Positions 32,816-39,695 of a stretch of 39,695 bases of DNA are shown here, in pieces. Source of the stretch: Flavobacteriales bacterium (GTDB taxonomy: Bacteria > Bacteroidota > Bacteroidia > Flavobacteriales > JADGDT01); contig JAGLEB010000002.1 in assembly GCA_023145275.1 (NCBI GenBank), positions 1-39,695 of the forward strand, given 5' to 3'. Position 1 is the first letter of the stretch; each line of letters opens with the position of its first letter. The notes below the pieces were generated by a model. That model did not search any database and had not been told where the DNA came from. It saw only the letters and a list, made by a program, of their open reading frames with translations. Both the position numbers and the translations under genes were made by a program.

Positions 32816-35050
32816 ATGAAACACTTTACAAAGCATATTACGACTTTACTTCTAGTGTTTTTTAGTCATATTGCATTTGGTCAGAATACAAGTATTAAAA
32901 TAACTGACAAAAGAACTTCTGACGCAGTATCATTTGCAAATATTGAATTATTAAACCTCGATAAGACTTTACACAAAGGGCTTACAAGTGATGCTAATGG
33001 AGTAGCAAAGTTCAATATAGATAAAAAAGTAAAATATATTGTTTCCTTTATAGGCTATGCTGATAAAAAAGGAGAGATTTCTCCTGGTGAAAACATCAAT
33101 ATTGAATTGAATGTTGACACCGAAATACTAGATGCTGTTGTTGTAACAGGTCAGTATGAAGCTAAAAGAGCAGATAAATCCATTTATAAGATTGATGTTG
33201 TAACTAGTATACAACTTGAAGAAAGAGGTGTTAGCAACTTAGCCGATGCTTTGTCTAATGAATCAAATATCAGAATAAAAGTAGACCCGTCCACAGGTAC
33301 TTCAATAGAAATGAATGGTATGGGTGGAGAAAATGTAAAATACCTAATTGATGGTGTACCTATTGTCGGAAGAGTTATGGGCAATGTAGACCTGTCACAA
33401 ATAAATATGGACAATGTAGATCATATTGAAATTGTGCAAGGACCTATGTCTGTAGTATATGGTACAAGCGCATTAGCTGGTGTTATAAACATAATAACAA
33501 AACAAAATACTAGAAACTCAAATAACTTAAAAGCAAACACTTATTTAGATAATAAAAATAATTACAATGTTGGTGTTAGTGGTTCAATTATTAGAGGCAA
33601 AAACACTTTTTCCCTAAATAGTCAAAGAAACATGTTTCAGGGTTATGATCTGTCACCAGAAACACGCCCAATGAACTTCAATCCTGAATTGGTTTACAAT
33701 GCTGATTTGGAGTATGCCTACAGAAACAAAGATTTCATGATCAAGCTAAAGACTTCGTACATGAATAATGAGGTATTAAACCATGGTAATCCAGATACGC
33801 TTACAAATGGTATTGTTAACGACTACCAATACCTAACAACACGTAGCAGTAATAGCATAACTATAAACGATAGACTTTCTGAGAAGTTGAGCTACAACAT
33901 TATCGGGGCGTACACTTACTACGGAAGAACAACAAATCATTATCAAAAAAATCTTAGAGACACTATTTCTGAAGGATTAGATATACTAGAACAAAGAAAA
34001 GTTTCTGATGATTTTACAAAGTTTGATAACATCATGACTCGAGGAAATTTCACATACATTCCAAGCAGCAAATTATCGTTTCAATTTGGATGGGACGTGA
34101 ATTTTGATAGTGGAGAAGGTGTAAAGATAAAGGACGAAAAGCAGACTATGACAGATTATGCTGCTTTCTTAAGTGCACAATGGAAACCTATAGAAAAATT
34201 TTCTATTCAACCAGGTTTTAGAGTTATTTATAACACAAACTATAGTGCTCCTGTTGTGCCATCAATAAATTTTCAATATGAAATTATCGACAATCTAAGT
34301 CTAAGAGCTTCCTATGCTAAAGGCTTTAGAGCGCCATCATTAAAAGAGCAGTATCTATACTTAGTTGGGTCGAGCCATAATATTCAAGGAAATCCAGATT
34401 TGCATGCCGAATCAACAAATAGCTACAATGCGTCTTTGCTATATAAATTCAAAGATGAAAATATGCTTTTTAAAATAGAACCATCAACCTTTTATAATCA
34501 TGGAAGGGATAAAATATTCATTCGAATAATTGAGGAAGAAACTAACACAGCTACATACGACAACTTAGGCGAAACTATTAATTATGGTTATAGTATTAAT
34601 GCATCTTTTTTACATTTTGGGGGGTTAACAACTGGAATAGGTTTCACTAGAATTGGAGAAGCATTTGCTTACGAAGAAGGTGCAGATTTTTCACCATTTG
34701 TATACTACAATAATTACACTTTAAATGCTAAATATAATTTCAGAAAACTTAGATTAGTACTAATGGCTAACTATAAACTTTATGGAGAAACACCAAGCTT
34801 AAGAGAAGACCCTGATGATACGGATAATTTCTATTATGTTTACACTAAACCTTACTCAGATTTAGAATTTACTATATCAAAGATGTTTTGGAGGAACAGA
34901 ATGTCAGTTGTAATAGGTGGTAAAAACCTTTTTGACAACTACAACACCACCACTACGGGTTATAAAGGAGAAACATATACCGAGAGATATAGTACAATAA
35001 ACTATGGTAGAACATTTTTTGTTAGGATGAATATAAAACTTTCAAATTAA
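32816..35050 (+). CDS. hmuR: TonB-dependent haem receptor, HmuR-like
   Basis: A 744-residue outer-membrane receptor. Signal peptide (near AFGQ|NTS), a carboxypeptidase-D-like N-terminal domain (about 25-105), TonB box DAVVVTGQ near residue 110, plug domain (IDGVPIVGR, VVYGTSALAGVINIITK), then the barrel. FRAP (504-507), a His at 521 and NPDL (526-529) form the FRAP/His/NPDL pattern described for haem receptors. HmuY follows after one base. Together they match the hmuR-hmuY core of Porphyromonas-type loci, with gene order reversed. No Fur-like box was recognised upstream. Confidence 0.85.
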   Translation: MKHFTKHITTLLLVFFSHIAFGQNTSIKITDKRTSDAVSFANIELLNLDKTLHKGLTSDANGVAKFNIDKKVKYIVSFIGYADKKGEISPGENINIELNVDTEILDAVVVTGQYEAKRADKSIYKIDVVTSIQLEERGVSNLADALSNESNIRIKVDPSTGTSIEMNGMGGENVKYLIDGVPIVGRVMGNVDLSQINMDNVDHIEIVQGPMSVVYGTSALAGVINIITKQNTRNSNNLKANTYLDNKNNYNVGVSGSIIRGKNTFSLNSQRNMFQGYDLSPETRPMNFNPELVYNADLEYAYRNKDFMIKLKTSYMNNEVLNHGNPDTLTNGIVNDYQYLTTRSSNSITINDRLSEKLSYNIIGAYTYYGRTTNHYQKNLRDTISEGLDILEQRKVSDDFTKFDNIMTRGNFTYIPSSKLSFQFGWDVNFDSGEGVKIKDEKQTMTDYAAFLSAQWKPIEKFSIQPGFRVIYNTNYSAPVVPSINFQYEIIDNLSLRASYAKGFRAPSLKEQYLYLVGSSHNIQGNPDLHAESTNSYNASLLYKFKDENMLFKIEPSTFYNHGRDKIFIRIIEEETNTATYDNLGETINYGYSINASFLHFGGLTTGIGFTRIGEAFAYEEGADFSPFVYYNNYTLNAKYNFRKLRLVLMANYKLYGETPSLREDPDDTDNFYYVYTKPYSDLEFTISKMFWRNRMSVVIGGKNLFDNYNTTTTGYKGETYTERYSTINYGRTFFVRMNIKLSN

Positions 35051-35051
35051 G

Positions 35052-36092
35052 ATGAAGATGATAAAAAAGATAATATTATTAGCCACTGTAATTGTTGGTT
35101 TTTCTTCATGTTTCAAGGATATAGATATAGACGAACCTAGAATACATATTACGCCAAAAGAACAGTTTAGTGTCGAACACAATATTCAAGAAGTCCAAAG
35201 CTTCTTCAGATTTTACGAAAGTGCTGTTGTTGAAGTATCAAACAATTCACCATCTGATTGGGATCTCGCATTTGAGGCTTCAGAAGATGGGTATATAGTA
35301 ATGCCAAATTATGGTATGGTTGCATTTACACACCAAACAAGCTTTACTTCAATCGATGATGTAACTATTGAGTATATAGAGAGTATTGATAAAGATTCCG
35401 AAAAATGGAATTTTGACGATCCTGCCTACTCTACACGTCCAGATTCATTATACCTGTCTAAATGGGAAAATGGAAATGTTTTTGTTTTAAAAAGAGGTGT
35501 AACTAAAGATAATTTTATAGCTCTAAAACTTTTAGAAAACACAAAAGAACGTTACTCTTTTGAATACAAGTCTGTAACAGATCCAAGTTTAAATGGAATT
35601 GCAAATATTAAAAAAACTAGTGGTTTAAGCTATGTCTATTTTTCTTTCAAATCAAAAAACAAAGTAGATATTGAACCGCTAAAAGATGAATGGCATGTGA
35701 TTATAGGCCCATATTACGGTTGGTACGAAACAAAAACTCCAGGCGAATATGCTTCATACAGGCAAAGTGGGTTTCTAATTAACAGTGAGGCAGGAGTTGA
35801 GGTAGCTCAAGTTTTTGACGAGGATATTGAATTTTCAGAAATAGATTATTCTTTTGTTGGATCTAGAGAGTTTTCAAATTTTAGAGGAGGAATAGGCTCT
35901 AACTGGAAAGTTCTGGGCTCTGTTACTTCTGGTGACTTATACTCAATGGATCCTTATAAAAAGTATATCATAAAAGTTTATGATAAAGTAGACGAAGTAA
36001 TAAAATATTATAAGTTAAGAATTATTAGTTATAAAAACTCTAATGGAAAAGATCACTATCCTACTGTTGAGTTTAAACTCTTAGAGGAATAA
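35052..36092 (+). CDS. hmuY: HmuY-family haem-binding lipoprotein
   Basis: A 346-residue protein with lipobox VGFSSCF (Cys near residue 20) and the HmuY hallmarks SDWDLAFE and VIKYYKLRIISY. It is longer than P. gingivalis HmuY (about 216 residues), with a middle insert and a Tyr/Gly-rich stretch (GPYYGWYETKTPG). HmuY proteins are surface haemophores that pass haem to the HmuR receptor. The stop of the receptor and this start are one base apart, so the pair is co-translated. The haem-coordinating histidines of the model protein cannot be placed with certainty. Confidence 0.82.
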   Translation: MKMIKKIILLATVIVGFSSCFKDIDIDEPRIHITPKEQFSVEHNIQEVQSFFRFYESAVVEVSNNSPSDWDLAFEASEDGYIVMPNYGMVAFTHQTSFTSIDDVTIEYIESIDKDSEKWNFDDPAYSTRPDSLYLSKWENGNVFVLKRGVTKDNFIALKLLENTKERYSFEYKSVTDPSLNGIANIKKTSGLSYVYFSFKSKNKVDIEPLKDEWHVIIGPYYGWYETKTPGEYASYRQSGFLINSEAGVEVAQVFDEDIEFSEIDYSFVGSREFSNFRGGIGSNWKVLGSVTSGDLYSMDPYKKYIIKVYDKVDEVIKYYKLRIISYKNSNGKDHYPTVEFKLLEE

Positions 36093-36122
36093 TAACTCAA
36101 TGTTTTATACAATATAAAAGGC

Positions 36123-36164
36123 ATATGGGCTGGCCTTGCTGAGAATAGCTAGACTAGCCCATAT
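36123..36164 (+). terminator. Hairpin terminator after hmuY
   Basis: ATATGGGCT (36123-36131) pairs with AGCCCATAT (36156-36164), followed by TTTT-AACA. The inner loop of 24 bases has some further pairing. It lies 31 bases after the hmuY stop and closes the secreted-protein block. Confidence 0.65.
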
Positions 36165-36456
36165 TTTAACAGAAATAGTTATTTTGAATAGTAATTTGTA
36201 TCTAAAAAAATCTCTTCACTAAACTTGATTTGTCCTTAAGTTAATTTGTCTGCACTCAGAACATCGCATTTACAAAAGTAAACTCTTCATTACCAAACCA
36301 TCATTTCTCTAGACTTTAATAATTTTTATGCGCCACAGTAAGAAATAGAATAATAATAGAAGGTATAAATTAAGATTTTAATGAAGAATTAAATTATTGA
36401 GGTCAGTAGCTATGTACATACCGTTTTATAATAATTATTACCATCGATAGATGATG

Positions 36457-36588
36457 TTAAGGCTGAAAGTCTTAATTTAATATTGGTCAATGGCAACGCC
36501 TTGACTTAATATAAAGTTGCACCTAAAGCGCCCTGAAGGGGCAAGTTAAATCCCGATAAGTATTAATGCCCATTATAGGTTGCCATTG
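36457..36588. repeat. REP-like cluster of short hairpins
   Basis: Three small hairpins sit in a row. TTAAGGC-TGAAA-GTCTTAA occupies 36457-36475. GTCAA(T)GGC-AAC-GCCTTGAC occupies 36486-36505. GCCC-TGAAG-GGGC occupies 36530-36542. An outer 10-bp inverted repeat, CAATGGCAAC (36488-36497) with GTTGCCATTG (36579-36588), encloses the last. The GGCTGAAAGCC-, GGCAACGCC- and GCCCTGAAAGGGC-type words are, as I recall, common intergenic repeats in Bacteroidota. Most of 36170-36456 and 36589-36711 shows no gene or clear structure. Confidence 0.55.
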
Positions 36589-36711
36589 CGGAGCGCTAAT
36601 ATACAGTACTTATACAACCAAAAGGATTATCTTTTGCGAAATTAAATTACCTCTTTGTGGCGAATATCTATCGTTAAATATATATGAAACAATCTACTGA
36701 TCACTGTTAAA

Positions 36712-37179
36712 TTATTTATTTAACAGCCTCCTATCGAAACTAAAAACTTCCTTACTTACTATTCTTACTTCAGAAAAGCTAGGATGTAAAGGATTTATCA
36801 AAATATTTTGTTCACTAGGATTAATTACACTAGGAACGATGAGAATAAGCGACTCCAAACTTTTTGACCAAGCATCTCCAATTGATTTAGTATAATTACT
36901 CGCAGGAATATTATCCCATTCCTTAGCTAAACTACCCAACGGTATTTCTCTAATTGAATTGTTAGGAACTTCAATTGTAACAATCTCTTTTATAGCAAAA
37001 GTTTTATTTGAAACATAGGCTAGTACTTCTAAAATTGAAAGCGATGAAGATTCCGAAGTGTACAACATTCTCACACCCTCACTATTCCATCTTCCTCCAA
37101 ATAAATAGGCACCTTCTCCAGAAAGATCATCTGCATGCCTAGAATTTGCGATTCTAAAAACCCTACCCGAAAATGCCAT
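36712..37179 (-). CDS. RES-domain NAD+ phosphorylase-type toxin
   Basis: A 155-residue RES protein. The conserved Arg near the start (VFRIANSRH), GGRWNSEG near residue 28, LSILEVLAY and the C-terminal block VPSVINPSEQNILINPLHP match the family; Arg, Glu and Ser are the name-giving residues. RES toxins such as MbcT deplete NAD+ and slow or kill the cell unless bound by their Xre/MbcA antitoxin. The start overlaps the end of the antitoxin gene by 17 bases, with the antitoxin first. Confidence 0.88.
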   Translation of the reverse strand: MAFSGRVFRIANSRHADDLSGEGAYLFGGRWNSEGVRMLYTSESSSLSILEVLAYVSNKTFAIKEIVTIEVPNNSIREIPLGSLAKEWDNIPASNYTKSIGDAWSKSLESLILIVPSVINPSEQNILINPLHPSFSEVRIVSKEVFSFDRRLLNK

Positions 37180-37642
37180 AATCTATCTTACCTAGAAGGT
37201 TATCGATAATTTCTATCCCCGAAATCACACTCAAAAAAGATATTGGTGCGGAGTTTAAGTAAGTGTTGGATTCGAAAAGCCAAATAGAAAGTAATTCCTT
37301 AGATCCAAAAACTAAGATACCGTGCTTAAAAAGGTTATTCAGACGAATAGCTTTTTCTTTTTTATCAAAGTCTAATGAAGTTTCAGAACTTATATAGCGA
37401 TTAAGGGTACGTAGATTGACATTAAGAAGCTCTGCATAAATATTTTTATTGATACCTACATTTTTAGCAGAAGCAATAAAATTAATAATATCTGATTGAG
37501 CATCTACTGCAATTACATTAGTAAATACGTCCCAATTTGTAGTAATACCTACTTCCGTGTTTTCGGCTTCATAAACTGCAACTGACTCCTTAACAGCCAT
37601 ACTTGATGGCAATTTAACTTTATAAAATTTTGAATTACTCAT
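37163..37642 (-). CDS. Xre/MbcA/ParS-type antitoxin (DUF2384)
   Basis: A 159-residue antitoxin with an N-terminal Xre-like HTH region (NIYAELLNVNLRTLNRYIS) and a C-terminal DUF2384 toxin-binding domain (RLNNLFKHGILVFGSKELLSIWLFES), where the usual GG-P region of the MbcA type is partly altered. It is the upstream gene of a res-xre pair and probably represses its own promoter at 37678-37709. Confidence 0.87.
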   Translation of the reverse strand: MSNSKFYKVKLPSSMAVKESVAVYEAENTEVGITTNWDVFTNVIAVDAQSDIINFIASAKNVGINKNIYAELLNVNLRTLNRYISSETSLDFDKKEKAIRLNNLFKHGILVFGSKELLSIWLFESNTYLNSAPISFLSVISGIEIIDNLLGKIDYGIFG

Positions 37643-37677
37643 AATACATCTATTTGCACTTTGTCTTTACTTCATCA

Positions 37678-37709
37678 CAAATATACAACATTCTACATTG
37701 TTTAGCAAA
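37678..37709 (-). promoter_or_regulatory. Promoter of the res-xre toxin-antitoxin operon
   Basis: On the minus strand TTTG (37709-37706), 20 bases, then TATATTTG (37685-37678), both exact. The spacer holds a near-palindrome and two direct copies of ACATT(C/G)T, which could be the antitoxin's autoregulatory site. Confidence 0.7.
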
Positions 37710-37877
37710 TCGTCTCAAACATAAAGACAAAAAACATTATACGCATTGTAGTTTGGTCGAAACAATTGCAATTATTCTTTAACAATAGATTAAAAATGGG
37801 GGCCTATGTCATTTGTAGTGGGTAATTCAATATGATGTTAAATATTTCTTTGAGTTTTCTGAAATTTGTACATCGTC

Positions 37878-37908
37878 ACCCTGATCGGAGCTTGCGGATT
37901 CGAAGGGT
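37878..37908. repeat. Short intergenic palindrome-like repeat
   Basis: ACCCTGATCGG at the left pairs with TTCGAAGGGT at the right through ACCCT/AGGGT and TCG/CGA with a bulge. The core resembles the CCCTGAGCGGAGTCGAAGGG word that I recall from many flavobacterial intergenic regions. The surrounding bases 37710-37950 contain no gene I can support. Confidence 0.4.
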
Positions 37909-37951
37909 CCAATTCCTAAGATTTTAAAAAAAAATATCAAAATTACGTATT

Positions 37952-38207
37952 ATGCAAAATAGTTATGTCTATATTTTTTAGGACAAATATTCGTAAAACG
38001 ATGTATTACATTGGTGTAATCAATAATATAGCTAGAAGACAAACAGAACATAGAGAAGGGTTTGGATATACATATACGTCAAAGAATAATATTCATTATT
38101 TAATTTATTTCGAATAATTCACAGATATAAACAATGCTATTGAAATAGATAAACAACTTAGATAATGGTGTATAATGAAAAAAGAAAGCTTAATTAGACT
38201 ACATTAA
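37952..38207 (+). pseudogene. Decayed GIY-YIG nuclease family gene
   Basis: Translation starts MQNSYVYIF at 37952, then needs a frame change at a run of Ts (37974-37979) and continues as TNIRKTMYYIGVINNIARR, TEHREGFGYTYTSKNNIHYL and IYFE. A stop at 38115 interrupts it. The same frame resumes with FTDINNAIEIDKQLR, meets a second stop at 38163, and ends with WCIMKKESLIRLH. This follows the small URI-type GIY-YIG proteins from end to end: YVYI start, YIGV, RR-xxEH, the TSK-N segment, and the EFTDINNAI-EKQLKKW tail. One frameshift and two nonsense changes make it inactive. Such proteins are single-domain nucleases of uncertain role. Confidence 0.8.
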
Positions 38208-38225
38208 AAACCTTTAACTATTTTT

Positions 38226-38257
38226 ATTGATAATTTATTAATCAAGTCCTATTTTTG
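38226..38257 (+). promoter_or_regulatory. Promoter of the Nudix gene
   Basis: ATTG (38226-38229), 20 bases, then TATTTTTG (38250-38257), an exact TAnnTTTG. The ATG follows 26 bases later. Confidence 0.6.
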
Positions 38258-38282
38258 TACTCTTCAACGATAACATAAGCTA

Positions 38283-38840
38283 ATGGAATTTATAGACATT
38301 GTAGATGAACTGGGTGTTTTTACTGGAGAAGTTATAGAAAAAAACGAAGCTCATAAGCTTGGAAAATGGCATGTTACTGCTCATATTTGGATATACAATT
38401 CAAATGGAGAAATTATGCTTCAGAAAAGAGCTTATACAAAAGACACCTTCCCTGGTCTTTGGGATATTTCGGTAGCAGGTCATATTTCTACCGGAGAATC
38501 TATAGAATTAGGGGCGTCTCGAGAAATTTTGGAAGAAATTGGATTAAAAATCAATCCTTCTGACCTAGAGAAAATATTTGTTCATAAGGAAAGTCACTTT
38601 CACCCAAAACAAAATTGGTACAACAATGAGTTTCACCATGTGTTTTTACTTAAATACGATGGACAAATAGAAAAGTTATCTCTTCAAGAAGAAGAGGTTG
38701 ACTCTCTCAGGTTTATAAGTCTCACAGAATTAAAAAAAGAATTAAGTAATAAAAAAGATGCACAATTATTTGTTGGACACCCAAACTACTACGATAAAAT
38801 AATATCCGCGGTAAATACAAAACTTCCTAATAAAACTTAG
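38283..38840 (+). CDS. Nudix hydrolase, isopentenyl-diphosphate isomerase-like
   Basis: A 185-residue cytosolic protein with a complete Nudix box, GHISTGESIELGASREILEE followed by IG. The upstream segment HVTAHIWIYNSNGEIMLQKRA and FPGLWDISVAGH are shared by the YfcD/IDI-like subgroup (Nudix proteins often annotated as isopentenyldiphosphate isomerase). The catalytic Cys of true IDI is not apparent, so hydrolysis of a nucleoside or isoprenoid diphosphate is more likely than isomerisation. It stands alone behind its own promoter. Confidence 0.82.
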   Translation: MEFIDIVDELGVFTGEVIEKNEAHKLGKWHVTAHIWIYNSNGEIMLQKRAYTKDTFPGLWDISVAGHISTGESIELGASREILEEIGLKINPSDLEKIFVHKESHFHPKQNWYNNEFHHVFLLKYDGQIEKLSLQEEEVDSLRFISLTELKKELSNKKDAQLFVGHPNYYDKIISAVNTKLPNKT

Positions 38841-38877
38841 AACCAGGTTCTTGAGTTGCTAATAATACCTGTTATAA

Positions 38878-39318
38878 TTATCTTTTTTCAGATTCGCTAT
38901 TCACCATCCAAGTAGAAAATGAATTCACGTAATCCCAGTATGATTTCTTTATATCATCTGGCGCATTGAGTTTTTCAATTGCTTCAATATAACATTCTAG
39001 CCAAATCACCCTAGCTTCGGGAGTAATCTTAAAAGGTGCATGACGTCTTCGCATCATTGGATTACCCCTATTTTGATTAAAATAGTCTGGACCACCCATC
39101 AACTGAATAAAAAAATCGGCTGAATGCTTCTTAGCAGCCTCGAATCCTTTTTCTGTAGATGGAAACAGACCACTTATATCACTTAAGATCAACAAATCAT
39201 AATGATCACTAATAAGGTTCCTCACACCTACTTCTCCAATAAAGGTTAAAACTTCGTGCGAAGGCACCTTTACACTCGCTAGCTTATTAGGGTTAAATTC
39301 TTCTATAGTAAATTTCAT
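38878..39318 (-). CDS. Truncated haemoglobin (globin family)
   Basis: A 146-residue protein with the truncated globin pattern FFIQLMGGPDYFNQNRGNPM and the proximal His93 in RRRHAPFKI, then WLECYIEAIEKL. GGP-x-Y and the RRRH segment favour trHb group 2. Such globins bind O2 or NO and often protect against nitrosative stress. The N-terminal 40 residues are longer than in minimal trHbs. An upstream in-frame TTG (39345) exists, but the ATG at 39318 (MKFTIEEFN) is preferred. Confidence 0.82.
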   Translation of the reverse strand: MKFTIEEFNPNKLASVKVPSHEVLTFIGEVGVRNLISDHYDLLILSDISGLFPSTEKGFEAAKKHSADFFIQLMGGPDYFNQNRGNPMMRRRHAPFKITPEARVIWLECYIEAIEKLNAPDDIKKSYWDYVNSFSTWMVNSESEKR

Positions 39319-39695
39319 AAAAATTATATTCAGATAGAGTATCAAATAAAATATCGTCTCTTCGTTCTTCTCAACCTTGAAGTTACTTTATATACGCCAT
39401 GATAAAAAACATGTAGATATCAAAGTGTATTTATACACTCACAAAGCTAGTAAATTAGTGCATCTAGCAAAATCTTATATAGCTATTCAATAATAAACAA
39501 ATACTATAGTTAACTAAAGTTTCGCACCTATTGTAATCACCTAAAATTTAATACATGACAGGTTTATATCTTCCATTATTATGTGCTGATTCAATACTTT
39601 GCAATATTCTCCAAAGGATGTTTTTATTGACCTTATTGGTTGTGTCGTGAAAATTCAACCGGAATTGGCGTTAAAAAGGAAAAGTTGTTTACTCA
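39319..39695. other. Right-edge stretch with no supported gene
   Basis: The 377 bases after the globin start contain no supported gene. There is a small hairpin, AGTGTA-TTTA-TACACT (39424-39439). From 39590 a plus-strand frame stays open to the window edge (about 35 codons: YSPKDVFIDLIGCVV, then KIQPELALKRKS), but it has no ATG and lies directly after a stop. It could be the beginning of a gene using TTG at 39599 or a fragment of a mobile element. I cannot tell. Confidence 0.4.

Noticed and set aside
36093..36456. Search for a degraded gene before the REP-like cluster
   Set aside because: Translations in all frames gave only short, unrecognisable pieces, and a TACTTTTG box on the minus strand (36273-36280) has no -33 partner or downstream gene.
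38005..38020. Inverted repeat ATTACA-TTGG-TGTAAT as an operator
   Set aside because: It lies inside the GIY-YIG coding remnant, where it encodes the YYIGV region; a regulatory role is not needed to explain it.

Overview
The window looks like chromosomal DNA from an AT-rich member of the Bacteroidota. Several start sites carry the promoter typical of that phylum (TTTG, then 19-20 bases, then TAnnTTTG), for example upstream of 24554, of the toxin-antitoxin pair at 37642 and of the SRP RNA. Gene content agrees: a HmuY-type haem-binding lipoprotein next to a TonB receptor, Mpl, YifB, DUF2975 with its small HTH partner, and secreted proteins with short SPI or SPII signals. No tRNA, rRNA, CRISPR array or intact insertion sequence was found.

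Layout. 100-1147: lrgA-lrgB murein-hydrolase exporter genes (-). 1205-1304: SRP RNA (-). 1481-3895: a methyltransferase, a cysteine-cluster protein and mannose-6-phosphate isomerase. 4107-6230: mnmH-selD, the selenouridine tRNA pathway. 6339-10940: a zinc-ribbon protein, yifB, and an overlapping pabB-tilS pair. 11171-17861: an amino-acid/dicarboxylate block of gltS (-) divergent from dcuB-aspA-ansB (+), then a structured intergenic element and an outer-membrane porin. 17985-21569: thioredoxin, mpl, a PlsC-like acyltransferase and a Nudix CoA pyrophosphatase, all (-). 21666-24431: a lipoprotein cyclophilin, a secreted HtrA-like protease, and DUF2975 with HTH. 24554-36092: nine same-strand genes for exported proteins, namely an M1-like metallopeptidase, two tandem PD40 propeller lipoproteins, an M28 peptidase with PDZ, a ChaN-family protein, an NHL propeller, a HmuR-like TonB receptor and HmuY. 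36093-38282: a gene-poor accessory stretch with REP-like hairpins, a res-xre toxin-antitoxin pair and a decayed GIY-YIG nuclease gene. 38283-39318: a Nudix protein and a truncated globin.

Two themes stand out. First, the aspartase encoded at 13843 carries a clear Sec signal peptide, as does the asparaginase beside it. This suggests that asparagine is converted to aspartate and then fumarate in the periplasm, with DcuB taking up the product in exchange for succinate and the nearby porin possibly admitting substrate. Second, the 24554-36092 block reads as a secreted proteolysis and haem-capture region, with ChaN and an NHL propeller as possible new partners of HmuR/HmuY. Both are inferences from sequence and gene order. 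The least expected direct observation is the GIY-YIG pseudogene at 37952-38207. It can be read through one frameshift and two in-frame stops.
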